Source: Pogostemon cablin (lineage: Eukaryota; Streptophyta; Magnoliopsida; Lamiales; Lamiaceae). Taken from it: a DNA stretch of 64,000 bases. The position numbers were made by a program, and so were the translations under genes. The stretch lies in NCBI GenBank assembly GCA_023678885.1, contig CM042963.1, positions 37,699,105 through 37,763,104 on the forward strand, in the 5' to 3' direction. The notes below the pieces were generated by a model. It did not search any database. It had not been told where the DNA came from and saw nothing but the letters and a program-made list of their open reading frames with translations. This document shows, one piece after another, positions 1 to 10,878 of the stretch (positions are counted from its first letter, which is position 1; every line of letters starts with the position of its first letter).

Positions 1-2430
1 TGATAGTGGTTTGAAAGCCGTTGGATTGACCAATCAGAGAGAGACAACTGTTATCTGGAGCAGATCAACTGGTTTGCCTCTTTATAATGCTATTGTTTGG
101 ATGGATGCCCGTACAAGTTCAATCTGCAGGTCCCTCTCTCTCTCTAATGGAGTTTTGATTTGATGTATATAATGCATATTTGTTGGTTTCAAACATGACT
201 ATTTACATCTGGCCTAATTCAGATTCTTGTATGTGTTTTGTTTATGCAAGTTTTGGAATTCAATCAATTGACTGAAATGAATTCTTTTTTAACTTCAGAA
301 AATTGGAAAAAGAGTTGTCTGGTGGAAGAACAAACTTTGTTGAGGCATGTGGTTTGCCAATAAGTACATATTTCAGTGCATTAAAGCTATTGTGGTTGTT
401 AGAAAACGTTGATACAGTTAAGGAATCTGTTAAGAAAGGGGATGCATTGTTTGGTACAATAGATACTTGGTTGATTTGGAACATGACAGGAGGGAAAGAT
501 GGTGGTTTGCACATCACAGATGTGTCGAATGCTTCCAGAACTATGTTGATGAACTTAAAAACACTCGAATGGGATAAGAATGTCTTGAATACTCTCAAGA
601 TTCCTGCGGAGATCTTACCTAAAATAGTTAGCAATGCTGAGATTATAGGACAAATCAGCAAAGGATGGCCAATTCCAGGGATTCCCATAGCTGGTTGTCT
701 TGGTGATCAGCATGCTGCCATGGTGGGACAAGCTTGTCGAAAAGGCGAAGCTAAGAGCACGTATGGAACGGGGGCGTTTATACTTCTAAACACGGGTGAG
801 GAGATCATTCAATCGAATCACGGCCTTTTGAGCACTTTGGCTTACAAGCTAGGGCCAAAAGCTCCAACTAACTACGCTTTGGAGGGCTCGATTGCCATTG
901 CTGGTGCAGCCGTTCAGTGGCTCAGAGACAGTCTTGGAATAATAAAGAGTGCTAGTGAGATTGAGGAGTTGGCGTCGCAAGTTGAGTCTTCCGGAGGGGT
1001 TTACTTTGTACCGGCTTTTAATGGATTGTTTGCACCGTGGTGGAGGGATGATGCTCGAGGGGTGTGTATTGGGATCACGAGGTTTACGAACAAATCCCAC
1101 ATTGCTCGAGCTGTACTTGAGAGCATGTGCTTTCAGGTTAAAGACGTCTTGGATTCAATGCATAAGGATGCAGGCGAGAAGGGCGAAGTTAAGAGTAGTA
1201 AGGGGGAGTTCTTGCTTAGAGTGGATGGTGGTGCAACTGTTAACAACCTACTAATGCAAATTCAGGTCTGCTTCCTCTTCTCTCTATCCAATTTCTGTTT
1301 GCTATATGTTTAACGTATGATTGTCCTGTTTTTCTTGGAGCATTCCTCATGTTTTACTTATCGACTGTGTGATAACAATGAGCATAGATGCATATATACA
1401 CGAGATTCGTTCAAGTTTCTGCCTAGTATACTTGCTCTATGGACTATGCTATGCACCAAGATATAACAGTTGCATTTTCTTGGAGCGTTTTCGTGTTTTC
1501 ACTTATCGACTGTCTAGTTCCAACGAGCGTAGATTCAGTTTTATACGAGATATTTACATAAAAGGATTGAAATTTCCTATCTAGTTTACTCGCTATATGG
1601 AATATGCTGTACAACATGATACGATATTCGTACTTTCTTGGAGCATTACTCGTGTTTCCACTTATAGACCACATGGTTCCATCAAGCCTTAATGCAGATA
1701 TACTGAGATTTGTATAGAAAAGGAATGCAAATCCATATCTTATTTACTTGCCCTGTGGACTATTCTCATCAACTTATTGAAATCAACGAGGCGTAGATGT
1801 AGTAGTTATGCACGAGAAATGCATAGAGAAGAAATACAAATTCCTCGTTTACTTTCTCTATGGGCCATACTATGTACCAAAATGTAACAAACTTGTTTTC
1901 TTATATGTGTGCTTTCTACGAAGATATGTTTGGAAAAGGGCGTGAGGATCCTCTGTAGTAACCGCAGTCAATTTCCTCTCAAGTCGAAGTAATGCAAATT
2001 GACTGCAGTTTCTGCAGAAAAATCTGGATCCATAGAAAAGCAATGCAAATTCCTGCCTAGTTTATTTGCTGTATGTATGATGCCATACAACAAGATATAT
2101 TAACAGTCGCAGTTTATCGATGCAATGCTCGTGTTTCAACTAATCGACCTCGTGATTCAAAGCTACATTTAACCATTATTTCAGGCTGATTTGTTGGGTA
2201 GTCCTGTTGTGAGACCATCTGATATAGAAACGACAGCGCTTGGAGCAGCCTACGCGGCTGGACTAGCTGTAGGCGTTTGGTCGGAAAACGAGATATTTTC
2301 TTCTGGCGAAAAGAAGGAGAAAGACGCGACGTTTCACCCGGTGATAGAGGAGGAAGTGAGGAAGAAGAAGCTGGATTCATGGTGCAAAGCTGTTAGCAGA
2401 ACCTTCGACTTGGCTGATCTTTCTCTCTAA
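1..2430 (+). CDS. GLI1: Glycerol kinase, 3' part (GLI1/NHO1 type), cut by the window edge
   Basis: Cytosolic FGGY-family kinase that phosphorylates glycerol to sn-glycerol 3-phosphate. Three exons are visible: 1-129, 299-1265 and 2185-2430. An arginine codon is split across the first junction, and the second junction is in phase after MQIQ. The reading frame stays open through all joins and ends at TAA 2428-2430. Family signatures are clear: GLTNQRETTVIW near the start, DTWLIWNMTGG, GDQHAAMVGQ, the YGTGAF turn, APWWRDDARG, and the C-terminal LRVDGGATVNNLLMQIQ block followed by ALGAAYAAGLAVG. The N-terminal third, with the start codon, lies left of the window. Intron 2 (1266-2184) is filled by degenerate tandem repeats listed separately. 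Open frames on the other strand and in other frames of exon 2 are shadows. The plant orthologue is known as GLI1/NHO1; orthology here is inferred from motif identity. Confidence 0.95.
1340..2160. repeat. Degenerate tandem repeats of about 150 bp filling glycerol kinase intron 2
   Basis: A unit containing a 'cgtgttt-cacttatcgac' block, then 'gagcgtagat', 'acgagat', 'aaaggaatgcaaattcct', 'gtttacttgctctatgg' and 'accaagatataacag' recurs from about 1350, 1495, 1650 and 1770, with a last partial copy around 2040-2160. Copies are diverged and of unequal length. No coding potential is seen in them. Confidence 0.75.
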
Positions 2431-4554
2431 TTATAATGCTCACATTTCTTTCACATCTTTCATGACTTGTTTTTATGAATTTCATGCAACTCTTATCTTT
2501 TTTTTCTTTTACTGTTAAAATTAAATAAAGCTCATATATCCTACAGTCATTCGAAGGTGTTGAGAACATTTGATGTTTTTTTCATTTATATTTTTATGTT
2601 AATAGGAATTTTCACAAAATTTTAAAGACGTATATTAAACTTTTAGATAAAATAGAATATGTATGAAATTACTAAATGTTATACTAACTTCAAAGTGAGT
2701 GAGAGTACAATTATATTCCAAAAGTGATATTTATATAAGACTAGTTCTGAAACATATTAAAGTATGGATGTTATAAAGGTGGGTATATTTATTAGTGGTT
2801 CAAAATATATTTTGTAAGGTATGATTAATAATGTATTAAGTTATTATCAAATGTGTTATAAATTATAATATGATTTACAATAAACATATTTTATTTATAG
2901 TTTTTTTAAACTTTTTGAATAAAGTAAATTTGTGTGACAGAATTTTGATTTTAAACTCAAATACAAATATAATTGAACTGTAACATTTTACAAAACAAAT
3001 ACAAATATAATTGAACTGTAACATTTTACAAAATAAATAAATAAATAAGGAAATAAAAGTAAGGATGTGGATAAAGTATAGTATATGCAAGAACACACAT
3101 GGTTTGACAGTTGAGTAAGAACAAGAGAATTAAGACAAGAAAGTGCAACTGAAATGAAAATGAAGTTTCAGTGAAATGTCAAATTTGTTTCCCCCACGAT
3201 GACTCAAGCTCAGAGGAAACCATCTATTTTCTTCATTTTGAAAAAGATATTACAGAATATGTTTCATATTTTGTTATTTTTCAATAATAGACTACCTCTC
3301 AAATTTTTAAATCCTATCAATAATGGTAATGTCTGGTGTACAAGTGCCTTTGAAATGTAGAAATCTAATTTTAAAGTTTAAAACATAAATTGTTCAATAT
3401 ATTTTTATTTTATTTGAAAAGATCCTAAATAGTTAGAACATTTATTTTCGTCTTAAATTTTTCAGTTTTACATCGATTTCATCCCAAAATAATAATTTTT
3501 TTTTTGCCAATTTCATCTCATAACTTCTTAAAAGCATTGATTCATTCTCATCCTATGGAACTAGTAACATTGAACATTTTTTAAGTAAATTTATCATTTT
3601 TGTGAGAATTTCAAAGTTATGGGACTATTTCGGAGAAATTAATTTTTTTTTAAACTAGATAAATTTCTATAGGGCGATTTTAATTTTAAATTCTATATTT
3701 TAATAGGAATCCCATCCCTTAGAAATTCAAAATATTACTCATTGCCATCAATTTAAATTACACTGTAGGATAAAAAATAAAAAATAAAGATTAGGATATA
3801 ATAATAATAATTTGGCAATGTTGTTTATGTAACATCATGAAAGTGGCTTATTTTTAGTGTACTATTTTACCCTTATAATTATATAGTTAATCTTAGTCCT
3901 TAGAGTTTAGTGAATATTAATTAATTTTAATTTGTGTAGGTTAGGAACTCATCTTATAAGATCGTCCGGCCTTAGTTTCAAATCGGTGCAATAAATTGTT
4001 TATTTTTTCCTCCATAAAAATTAATACTACATTTTTTTCTTTCAAAACTCTTTTCGGTGGAAAAAAATAAATGTAAATTTTATGATCAATTCAAAATTAT
4101 GAAATATTAACTTCATAAAAAAAAATTTCTGTTCGGGTGATCTTTTAATTGCGATTCAAAACTAATTAATAGTTAGCATTTCATGTGAAATTATAGTATG
4201 TATAAATATTACTCACCTAGTAACACGATTTTTCTTTTTAATGTTAATTTAAATTGAACCACATGTAAAATAAAATAATACATTAATTAATTCAATAATC
4301 TCAAAAGACACTCTAATTTTAAAATTTTATCTCAATACACGTGACATATTTCATACAACATAAAAGACTATAATTCATAGAGAGACAATAAAATTAACTA
4401 AAAAATTTTTATTTAAATTACATTTTTTCATACTATAGTATATAAAAGACTATATATTTCATATATTAAAATACAAAAAGTATTTACTTTAAAGGTATTC
4501 ATTCTTTATTTCAAATGTTTCAAACATAACTTACTGTATACCATTAATACAACT
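2431..4554. other. AT-rich spacer between glycerol kinase and the VQ gene
   Basis: No gene-like reading frame, RNA gene or delimitable transposon was found. The only structure is a perfect-looking tandem duplication with a 38-bp period at 2959-3034 (core 'aattgaactgtaacatttta'), plus poly-A/T tracts. Confidence 0.6.
2959..3034. repeat. Two-copy tandem repeat, 38-bp period
   Basis: The unit beginning 'aaatacaaatataattgaac' is present twice in direct succession with essentially no mismatches, so it is a recent local duplication. Confidence 0.9.
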
Positions 4555-4562
4555 ATTTATAC
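4555..4562 (+). promoter_or_regulatory. Probable TATA box of the VQ gene
   Basis: TATTTATA lies 90 bp upstream of the ATG, followed by a pyrimidine-rich stretch (about 4590-4625) typical of a plant 5' leader. Position and sequence only; the transcription start is not known. Confidence 0.45.
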
Positions 4563-4651
4563 GTACTCAGAGCCAGAGAAGTTGCCTGTGTTTCTATCAA
4601 CTATTCTTCTCTCTCTTCCCATAATTCTCTCACAAGTCACGCCACACTTCT

Positions 4652-5086
4652 ATGGCTTCCTCTTCTTCTCCAAATAATTCCTCCAAATCCAATCATTTCG
4701 GATTCGAACCGAACTCCATTCCAAACACCACCTTCGTTCAAGCCGACCCGACTACTTTCCGGGCCATCGTCCAAAGTCTAACCGGCGCACCCAAACCCGC
4801 CTTCAAACTCCACGAGAGACGTCCAAAGATGAAGATCAAGCTCGACGGCGGCGCCGCCACCCTACCGCATTCGGTTTCTTCTTCTGCAAGAAACCGAGAG
4901 AATTACATGGTAATGGCCTCACCGCTTTCGCCGTTGGATTATATGGCGGCGCGTGAGAGTCCCAAGGAAGAGAATTTTTATTTGCACCCGAGCCCGTTTA
5001 GCACTCCGAGAGGATCCGACCCGCCGGAATTACTGCCTTTGTTTCCACTGCATTCGCCCGTAGAGAACCATCATTCATCGTTTTGA
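4652..5086 (+). CDS. VQ-motif protein (VQ11/VQ31-like)
   Basis: Small plant-specific nuclear regulator, 144 aa and intronless. The VQ signature FRAIVQSLTG is at residues 36-45 and fits FxxxVQxLTG, the segment through which this family binds WRKY transcription factors. The N-terminus is serine-rich. The C-terminal half carries seven-odd Ser/Thr-Pro dipeptides (S90, S93, S103, S114, T118 and S135 among them), as in the VQ subgroup that is phosphorylated by MAP kinases MPK3/MPK6. A basic stretch (HERRPKMKIK, 54-63) follows the VQ motif. The start is the first ATG after the leader and gives a full-length family member. Which Arabidopsis VQ gene is the true orthologue cannot be settled by eye. Base composition is far more GC-rich than the flanks, as expected for a real gene. 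Confidence 0.92.
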   Translation: MASSSSPNNSSKSNHFGFEPNSIPNTTFVQADPTTFRAIVQSLTGAPKPAFKLHERRPKMKIKLDGGAATLPHSVSSSARNRENYMVMASPLSPLDYMAARESPKEENFYLHPSPFSTPRGSDPPELLPLFPLHSPVENHHSSF

Positions 5087-5668
5087 TTCACTTCGTATTT
5101 ATAATCACTTTTTTTCTTGATTAGTTAATTAATTATTAGCATTATGAATGTGTAATAGGAGTATTAATTAATTAACGGCTGTGTTGGAAGTGAGTTGTTT
5201 AGTTTAATTAATTGCTATGATTAACTAAACCCTAAACTTATAAGCTTAATTAGACTATATATTAGTAGTATAGTGGTAGTGTAATAAGGCGACTTTTGCT
5301 TCAATTTTTTTTTTCTCATTGCAATTTTAAGTTGATTTAGATATCATTTTATTTTATTCTTGACCACGCTCAATTATTTAGTTGAAATTTATTTTTATTT
5401 TAATATATATTTTAAATTTAATTTTTATTTTAAAATACCTCTTAATTTAATTGATCTTTTTTTCTAATTTAATTAAATTATTTAAGTATAAATTACTGTA
5501 TTTATACGATCAAATTTCAATACCCTTTCCGTTTTATGAATCGATATGCTATCGGCCCGACTAATTCGAATAAGCCAAAACCCACTATTATTATCTCATT
5601 TTAAGTTAGAGTTTTGCATTTTATATGAATTGATCCTATAATTATTAATCACATCCACTAATTTTGAA
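5087..5668. other. 3' flank of the VQ gene, AT-rich spacer
   Basis: Contains the presumed 3' untranslated region and poly-A/T tracts. No second gene, RNA gene or delimitable repeat was seen before the MULE-type MITE at 5669. Confidence 0.55.
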
Positions 5669-5833
5669 GAGTAAGGCTCTTGTGCCCCGGGGACACCGTG
5701 TCACTTTACAATTTCCGTGTTCCTTTACAATTTAAACCTCCTAGTAATATATAGGTTTAAATAGAATATAAAAGGAGATGATTGTGTTCATATAGGGACA
5801 CGGCGTATCCCCGATGGCGCATGAGCTTTTGCC
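5669..5833. mobile_element. MULE-type MITE, 165 bp, with 9-bp TSD
   Basis: Imperfect terminal inverted repeats: left end GAGTAAGGCTCTTGTGCC, and the right end reads GGCAAAAGCTCATGCGCC on the other strand. The similarity continues inward to a 'ggggacaccgtgtc' block. Both sides are flanked by AATTTTGAA (5660-5668 and 5834-5842), a 9-bp duplication as made by Mutator-like transposases. No coding capacity. Confidence 0.75.
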
Positions 5834-6015
5834 AATTTTGAACGTGAAAATAAATTATTACTATACACAGTCCATAACTAGTTAAGTTCTACGAATTTAA
5901 TTTAATTTTCCCTTTAAAAAAATAATCTTTTACACATATATTCATGAGTTTGAACTTAATTAATCCAATTTTAATTTATTTGGACAGAATTAATACTCTT
6001 CTATGCGTGCATGAC

Positions 6016-6100
6016 TGCCCGCAGGGGCAGAGAACCCGTCACTGTCTCGGCTGTGCTACCGAAAGCTCTGGGAAAGTCGGAATAGGAGAGCATTCTCATC
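6016..6100 (-). other. Plastid 23S rRNA 3'-end fragment in the nucleus (NUPT)
   Basis: Read on the minus strand, this matches what I know of the 3' end of plastid rrn23 just before rrn4.5: 'ctctcctattccgac', 'tagcacagccgagacag' and 'gacgggttctctgcccctgc'. Only about 85 bp survive, with several substitutions, and the flanks are ordinary AT-rich nuclear DNA. It is therefore a dead organelle insertion and not a working rRNA gene. The mitochondrial large rRNA is similar here and cannot be excluded without an alignment. The open frame across it (5944-6174) is accidental. Confidence 0.6.
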
Positions 6101-6339
6101 CGATTCAATTCAAAATTAAATTTAGAAAAATAGACCGTAAGGAATATAAAGCTTTAAGAATACATTTTAAATAATTAAAATATATTATCAATTTATTACT
6201 CCATTTGTCTCATTGAAATGTCTCATTTTATTATATAGAGTGTTCCATTTAAAGGTTCTCATTTACCCCTTTCAATAAAAGGTCACACATATAGTCAGTC
6301 CACCACCACTACAAAAAAACTATTTTTTACCAACGGAAT

Positions 6340-6507
6340 TGTAAGAGTGAATATGCGATCATCACTAATTTGTGATGAGAGGAGATTGTCATTATATACA
6401 GATATTTACAATCATTTACAATCAATTAGGTCCGTAAAATATGGAGACCAAATCAAATCAAAGAATAATACAGAATAATGTACATAAGTCAACTATTTCC
6501 CTTAATA
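6340..6507 (-). repeat. 3' LTR of the copia element
   Basis: 168 bp. It differs from the partner LTR at 10706-10878 by three transitions in the roughly 160 alignable bases, plus one small indel near the outer end, which points to a fairly recent insertion. The reading frame of the polyprotein runs a few codons into it before its stop at 6489-6491. Confidence 0.85.
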
Positions 6508-9500
6508 CCCCCGTCAAGCGTTGTGTTGGATGTAAGCAAACGCAAGAATTCAAAAATCGGTCGAGGTAGACTCTTGGTGAATATGTCGGCTAGCTGAAGA
6601 TGAGATGGAACAAACTGAGTGTTCAACTTCCCTGAAGAAACAAGCTCTCGAATGAAATGACAATCAATGTCAATGTGCTTGGCCCGTTTGTGAGCTATAG
6701 GATTTGGCTGAGGAAAATAGCACTCTTATTATCACATAAGAGTGTAGGAGTACTCGTAGACATCTGATGAAGCTCTCGCAGTAAATTTGTAAGCCAAACC
6801 ATCTCAGAAGAAGCATTAGCTAGTGCCCTGTACTTAGATTCGCAACTAGAATGAGCAACAGTGGGTTGCTTTTTGGCACTCCATGAGATAAGATTACCAC
6901 CCAAAAAGATGGAATAGCTGTAGGTAGAGCGACGCGTCTCAATGCATCGAGCCCAATCTGCATCAGAATAACCCATGATGGACTTCTCAGAACGATGTGT
7001 GAAGTTCAGACCATAATGAATGGTACCCTTCACATACCGAAGAATTCATTTTACAGCCATAAAATAATCGTCAGTGGGCGACTGAAGAAATTGACTGACG
7101 AAATTCACCGCAAAGGACAAATCCGGTCGAGTAATGGTCAGATACTGCAAAGCCCCAATCAAAGAGCGGTATAAGGTAGGATCAGAGAATAAAGAACCAG
7201 TGCTGAGCAAGGTTTCACCAGCAGCAAGAGGTGTGGAGACAGGCTTGCAATCCAATAAATTTGCGCGCTCCAATATATCATTAGCATATTTAGCCTGACC
7301 AACAAAGAGGCCATCAGAAGTGTACGAGACTTCAAGCCCCAAAAAATAATTCAAGTGATCAAGATCCTTGATAGCAATCTCCGCATGAGTGCGCTTGATA
7401 AAACTTTACAACAAGCGCTGATCATTACCCGTAATGATAATATCATCTACGTATAGAAGAAGATATAGGATCGAGGAACCTCTTCGAAGATAAAATAAGG
7501 AGGAATCAGACTTGATCTGCTGAAATCCCAAAGACAACAGATATGAGCTGAATCTTTGAAACCAAGCTAAAGGAGCCTACCGAAGTCCATATAAAGCCTT
7601 TTTCAGTCGACAAACATGATTAGGACTACGTGAATTAACAAAACCAGGTGGTTGAGCCATGTATACTGGTACCATGAGCACACCATTCAAGAAGGCATTC
7701 TTGACATCTAACTGATGCAGAGACCATTTGTGATGCACAACAAGAGCAAGTATTATGCGAACAATGGCTGCTTTGACCACGGAACTAAAAGTGTGGTGAA
7801 AATCAGCGCCAGGAATTTGAGTAAAGCCTTGAGCAACAAGGCGAGCTTTGTGACGCTCAATAGAACCATCTGACCGATACTTTGTTCAGAAAACCCATTT
7901 TGAACCCACAATATTAGTGTTGGATGGATGAGGAACCAACTCCCATGTCTGATTATTTTTCAATGCATCAAATTCTTCTTGCATAGCATTTAATCAATGA
8001 GGAAATTTTGAAGCAGGTTTAAAACCTCGGGGCTCAGAAGCTGCTGCAAGAGAGGAAAGTAAAGCAGTTGAAGCAATATCAACTGGATACCTAGGTTTAA
8101 AAATGCCAGCCTACGCCTGAGTAATCATCGAATGTGTAGGCAAGGACGATGCTGGTGGCAGATTAACCACGGGGCTAGGTGGCCCTGGGGAAGGCGGCCC
8201 TATGGGTTCAGCAGTTGGCGCTGACACCATGGTGGCTGGAAGAGGTTCCGGAAGTGGGTCACAAGTCAACTCTGTTTCTATTTGTAGATGATATGGAGTA
8301 AAAGCGGAGGGTTGACCAGACTCTGGTGTAAGGCAGGATGATTCTGTGCCAGGCATAATAGGATCCAGAAAGCTTGATATAAGCAAATCATGCAGTGAAG
8401 ATGGGGCACCACCCGAAAAAGGAAACACATGTTCATCAAACTGAGCATGACGAGTAACATAGACGCATGTGGAAGAAGGATCGAAACATAAAAAACCCTT
8501 ATGAATGCTGTTATAACCCAGAAAAATGCAAGGTCGACTGCGAGATGAGAGCTTATTTACTGCATAATCCCGAAGAAAAGGAAAAACCCGACAGCCAAAG
8601 GGTTTGAAGACAGCATAATTCGGGACACAATTAAATAATATCTCATGTGGAGATTTATTATCCAATATAGAAGACGGGATCCGATTAATGACATAAATAG
8701 CAGTGGAGAAAGCTTCAAACCATAATGATGCAGGAGCCGAAGCATGAAATAACATAGAGAGTCCCGTTTCAGTGATATGTCTGTGTTTTCATTCAGCTCT
8801 ACCATTCTGTTGCGAAGTATATGGACATGACATGCGATGGAGAATTCCATGACGAACCATAAAATCATCAACAAGCTTGTTTACAAATTCAGTTCCACCA
8901 TCAGATTGGAAAACTTTCACACTTCGAGAGAATTGTGTGCAAACAAAAGTATGAAATCGCACTAATACCTCATAAAATTCAGATTTCACACGCAATGGAT
9001 AGAGCCACGAGAATCGAGAAAAATCATCCACAAAAATAGCATAATAACGAAAACCAGCAGTATAGGTGACAGGAGCAGGACCCCACAAATCACAATGCAC
9101 CAAATCAAGTACAAAAGAAGCACGTTTTTCATTCAATGAGAAAGGTAATTTTTTTGCTCTTGGCTAATTGGCAAGGCGAGCAAATAGTAGGATTCAGTAA
9201 TAAGGACGTAACGGATAAATGTCCTAATTTATTCAATAAAGAAATAACACCAGAAACAACATGGCCTAGGCGCAAGTGCCATACATTAAAACTAGCTCGT
9301 AAGTCTGTAGAATGTAAAGCAGCAACCAAAGCCGAGCTACCTTTCTCTAGAATATATAGTCCCTTCTCACACTTTTCCTGAGCCAGAATTGCCCTTGTCA
9401 CCCGGTTCTGAATAGCAAAAGATTTGTTAGAAAACACAACATCAATATTGGAATCAGATGTCAACTTGCTAATAGATAGGAGGTTTTTAGTGATCTCCGG

Positions 9501-10649
9501 TACCACCAAAACATCTAATAAATTAACATTAGGTGAAAGTTGAGTCGAACCAATATGAGAAATCAAAAGGGAATTTCCATTACCAACAGTTATCGATCCA
9601 TTACTAGAATACGGTTCAAGAGAATCCAAGTGGGTGCTGTGAAGAGTCATATGAGCTGATGCGCCAGAGTCAACATATCAATCCGACATCGGATTGGTTT
9701 CAGAAACATTACAGGCAGCCCGAAATGCCTGAGCAAGGTTAGCCGATGAGGTGGACTGGTTCATGGTGGTGCTCGCGCAATTTTACAGCTCCAAGAAACG
9801 AGGGCATCTGTCCGCATAGTGCTCTCCTCGACAAAGCTGACACCGGGAAGTGAACGAACGACGTCCACCTCATCCACCATAAGGACGGCTACCAAGCTGC
9901 TCAGTCGAAGGTCTGCCGCCACTGCAAGATCTGTACTGGCCACCTGGACGTGATGCAGCAGAAGTGGAGCCAGATGCCATGAATGCGACGAAAGGAACAA
10001 TCGAACCAGACCCCTCCATCGACTTCGTCATCAAATTGAACTGGACCGCCTGATGTAGGAGATCACAGAACGGTGGAACAGGGGTCATCGCCATCCTAGT
10101 ATCAGCAAAATTGGCAAAGGAGTGACCGAGCCCTCGAAGGAACCAGTGGCTCTTGTCACTCTCATCCACTGGTTTCTAGATTGCAGACAACTGATCACAT
10201 AGCGCTTTAAACCGTCTGCCATACTCTTCAACATGTTGATTGTCTCGGCACAAGGATAACAACTCCTCACGAAGTTGATTCGCACGCGAGGAGGCGTGAG
10301 CGAAGGCAAATTCAAGAGCCAGCCATCCCAAGCGAGAGGACATGCAATCAAGCACCTCGGCCATGGCTTCCGGTTCGAGGGTGGCGTAGAGAACGCCAAG
10401 TAATTTTTGATCCCTCAGATACCACTCACTGTATGTCGGATTCAGAGATTCAACACCGGCATCAGTCGTGAGTTTTTTGGCAGGAGCAGTCACCGAACAA
10501 TCAATCAGATCAGTGAGTTCGAAAGTGGACGCCATGGACAAGAATTGACGCTTCCACATGAGATAAGTGATGGTCGACAGCTTGATCTGAACCAGATTGA
10601 TCATGGCTGTCGTTTGAGAAGAAGCGGGAATGTTGACAGCGGCGGCCAT
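6489..10649 (-). pseudogene. Broken gag-pol polyprotein of the copia element
   Basis: The start ATG is at 10647-10649 (MAAAVNIPASS). Gag spans about 9760-10649 and has a zinc knuckle (CQLC...H...C). Protease follows with VDSGAS near 9665. The integrase zinc-binding region (HLRLGH ... CSPCQLAK) lies near 9150-9250, and the integrase core (HCDLWG, QSDGGTEF, NGRAE) at about 8790-9090. Reverse transcriptase (DVKNAFLNG, LYVDD) is at about 7400-7890, and RNase H at about 6560-7030. Eleven in-frame stops interrupt it: TGA at 7046, 7886, 7994, 8789, 9678 and 9870; TAG at 7577, 8111 and 10176; TAA at 7406 and 9783. There are also two one-base shifts, both in A-runs, at about 9146-9152 and about 6705-6710. 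No product can be made from it. Confidence 0.92.
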
Positions 10650-10705
10650 TGATCGAGAGATTAGGAAGAATAGGAAGCGAATTTCAGAGAGAATAGGGTT
10701 TAGGA

Positions 10706-10878
10706 TGTATGGAGCGAGTGAATATGCGATCATCACTAATTTGTAATGAGAGGAGATTGTCATTGTATACAGATGTTTACAATCATTTACAATCAATTAG
10801 GTCCGTAAAATATGGAGACCAAATCAAATCAAAGAATAATACAGAATAATGTACATAAGTCAACTATTTCCCTTAATA
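10706..10878 (-). repeat. 5' LTR of the copia element
   Basis: 173 bp and nearly identical to the LTR at 6340-6507. The gag start codon lies about 57 bp inside its inner edge, so the untranslated leader is very short. Confidence 0.85.

Larger units (their letters stand above)
6340..10878 (-). mobile_element. Ty1/copia LTR retrotransposon with short LTRs, inactivated
   Basis: A 4.5-kb element lying on the minus strand, bounded by LTRs of 168 and 173 bp and flanked by GGAAT on both sides (6335-6339, 10879-10883). Domain order on the minus strand is gag, protease, integrase, reverse transcriptase, RNase H, which defines copia and not gypsy. A G-run (GACGGGGG on the minus strand) directly before the 3' LTR is the polypurine tract. 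The LTRs start TATT and not TG on the minus strand, and I do not see the usual initiator-tRNA primer site after the 5' LTR. The short LTRs and compact size resemble the Ale-type lineage, which is inference. Confidence 0.9.

Noticed and set aside
260..688. 142-codon open frame on the minus strand over glycerol kinase
   Set aside because: It is antisense to a well-conserved exon and has no family resemblance; it is a codon-bias shadow.
5944..6174. 76-codon open frame containing CLGCATESSGKVG
   Set aside because: The protein-like part is the reverse strand of an rRNA fragment; not a gene.
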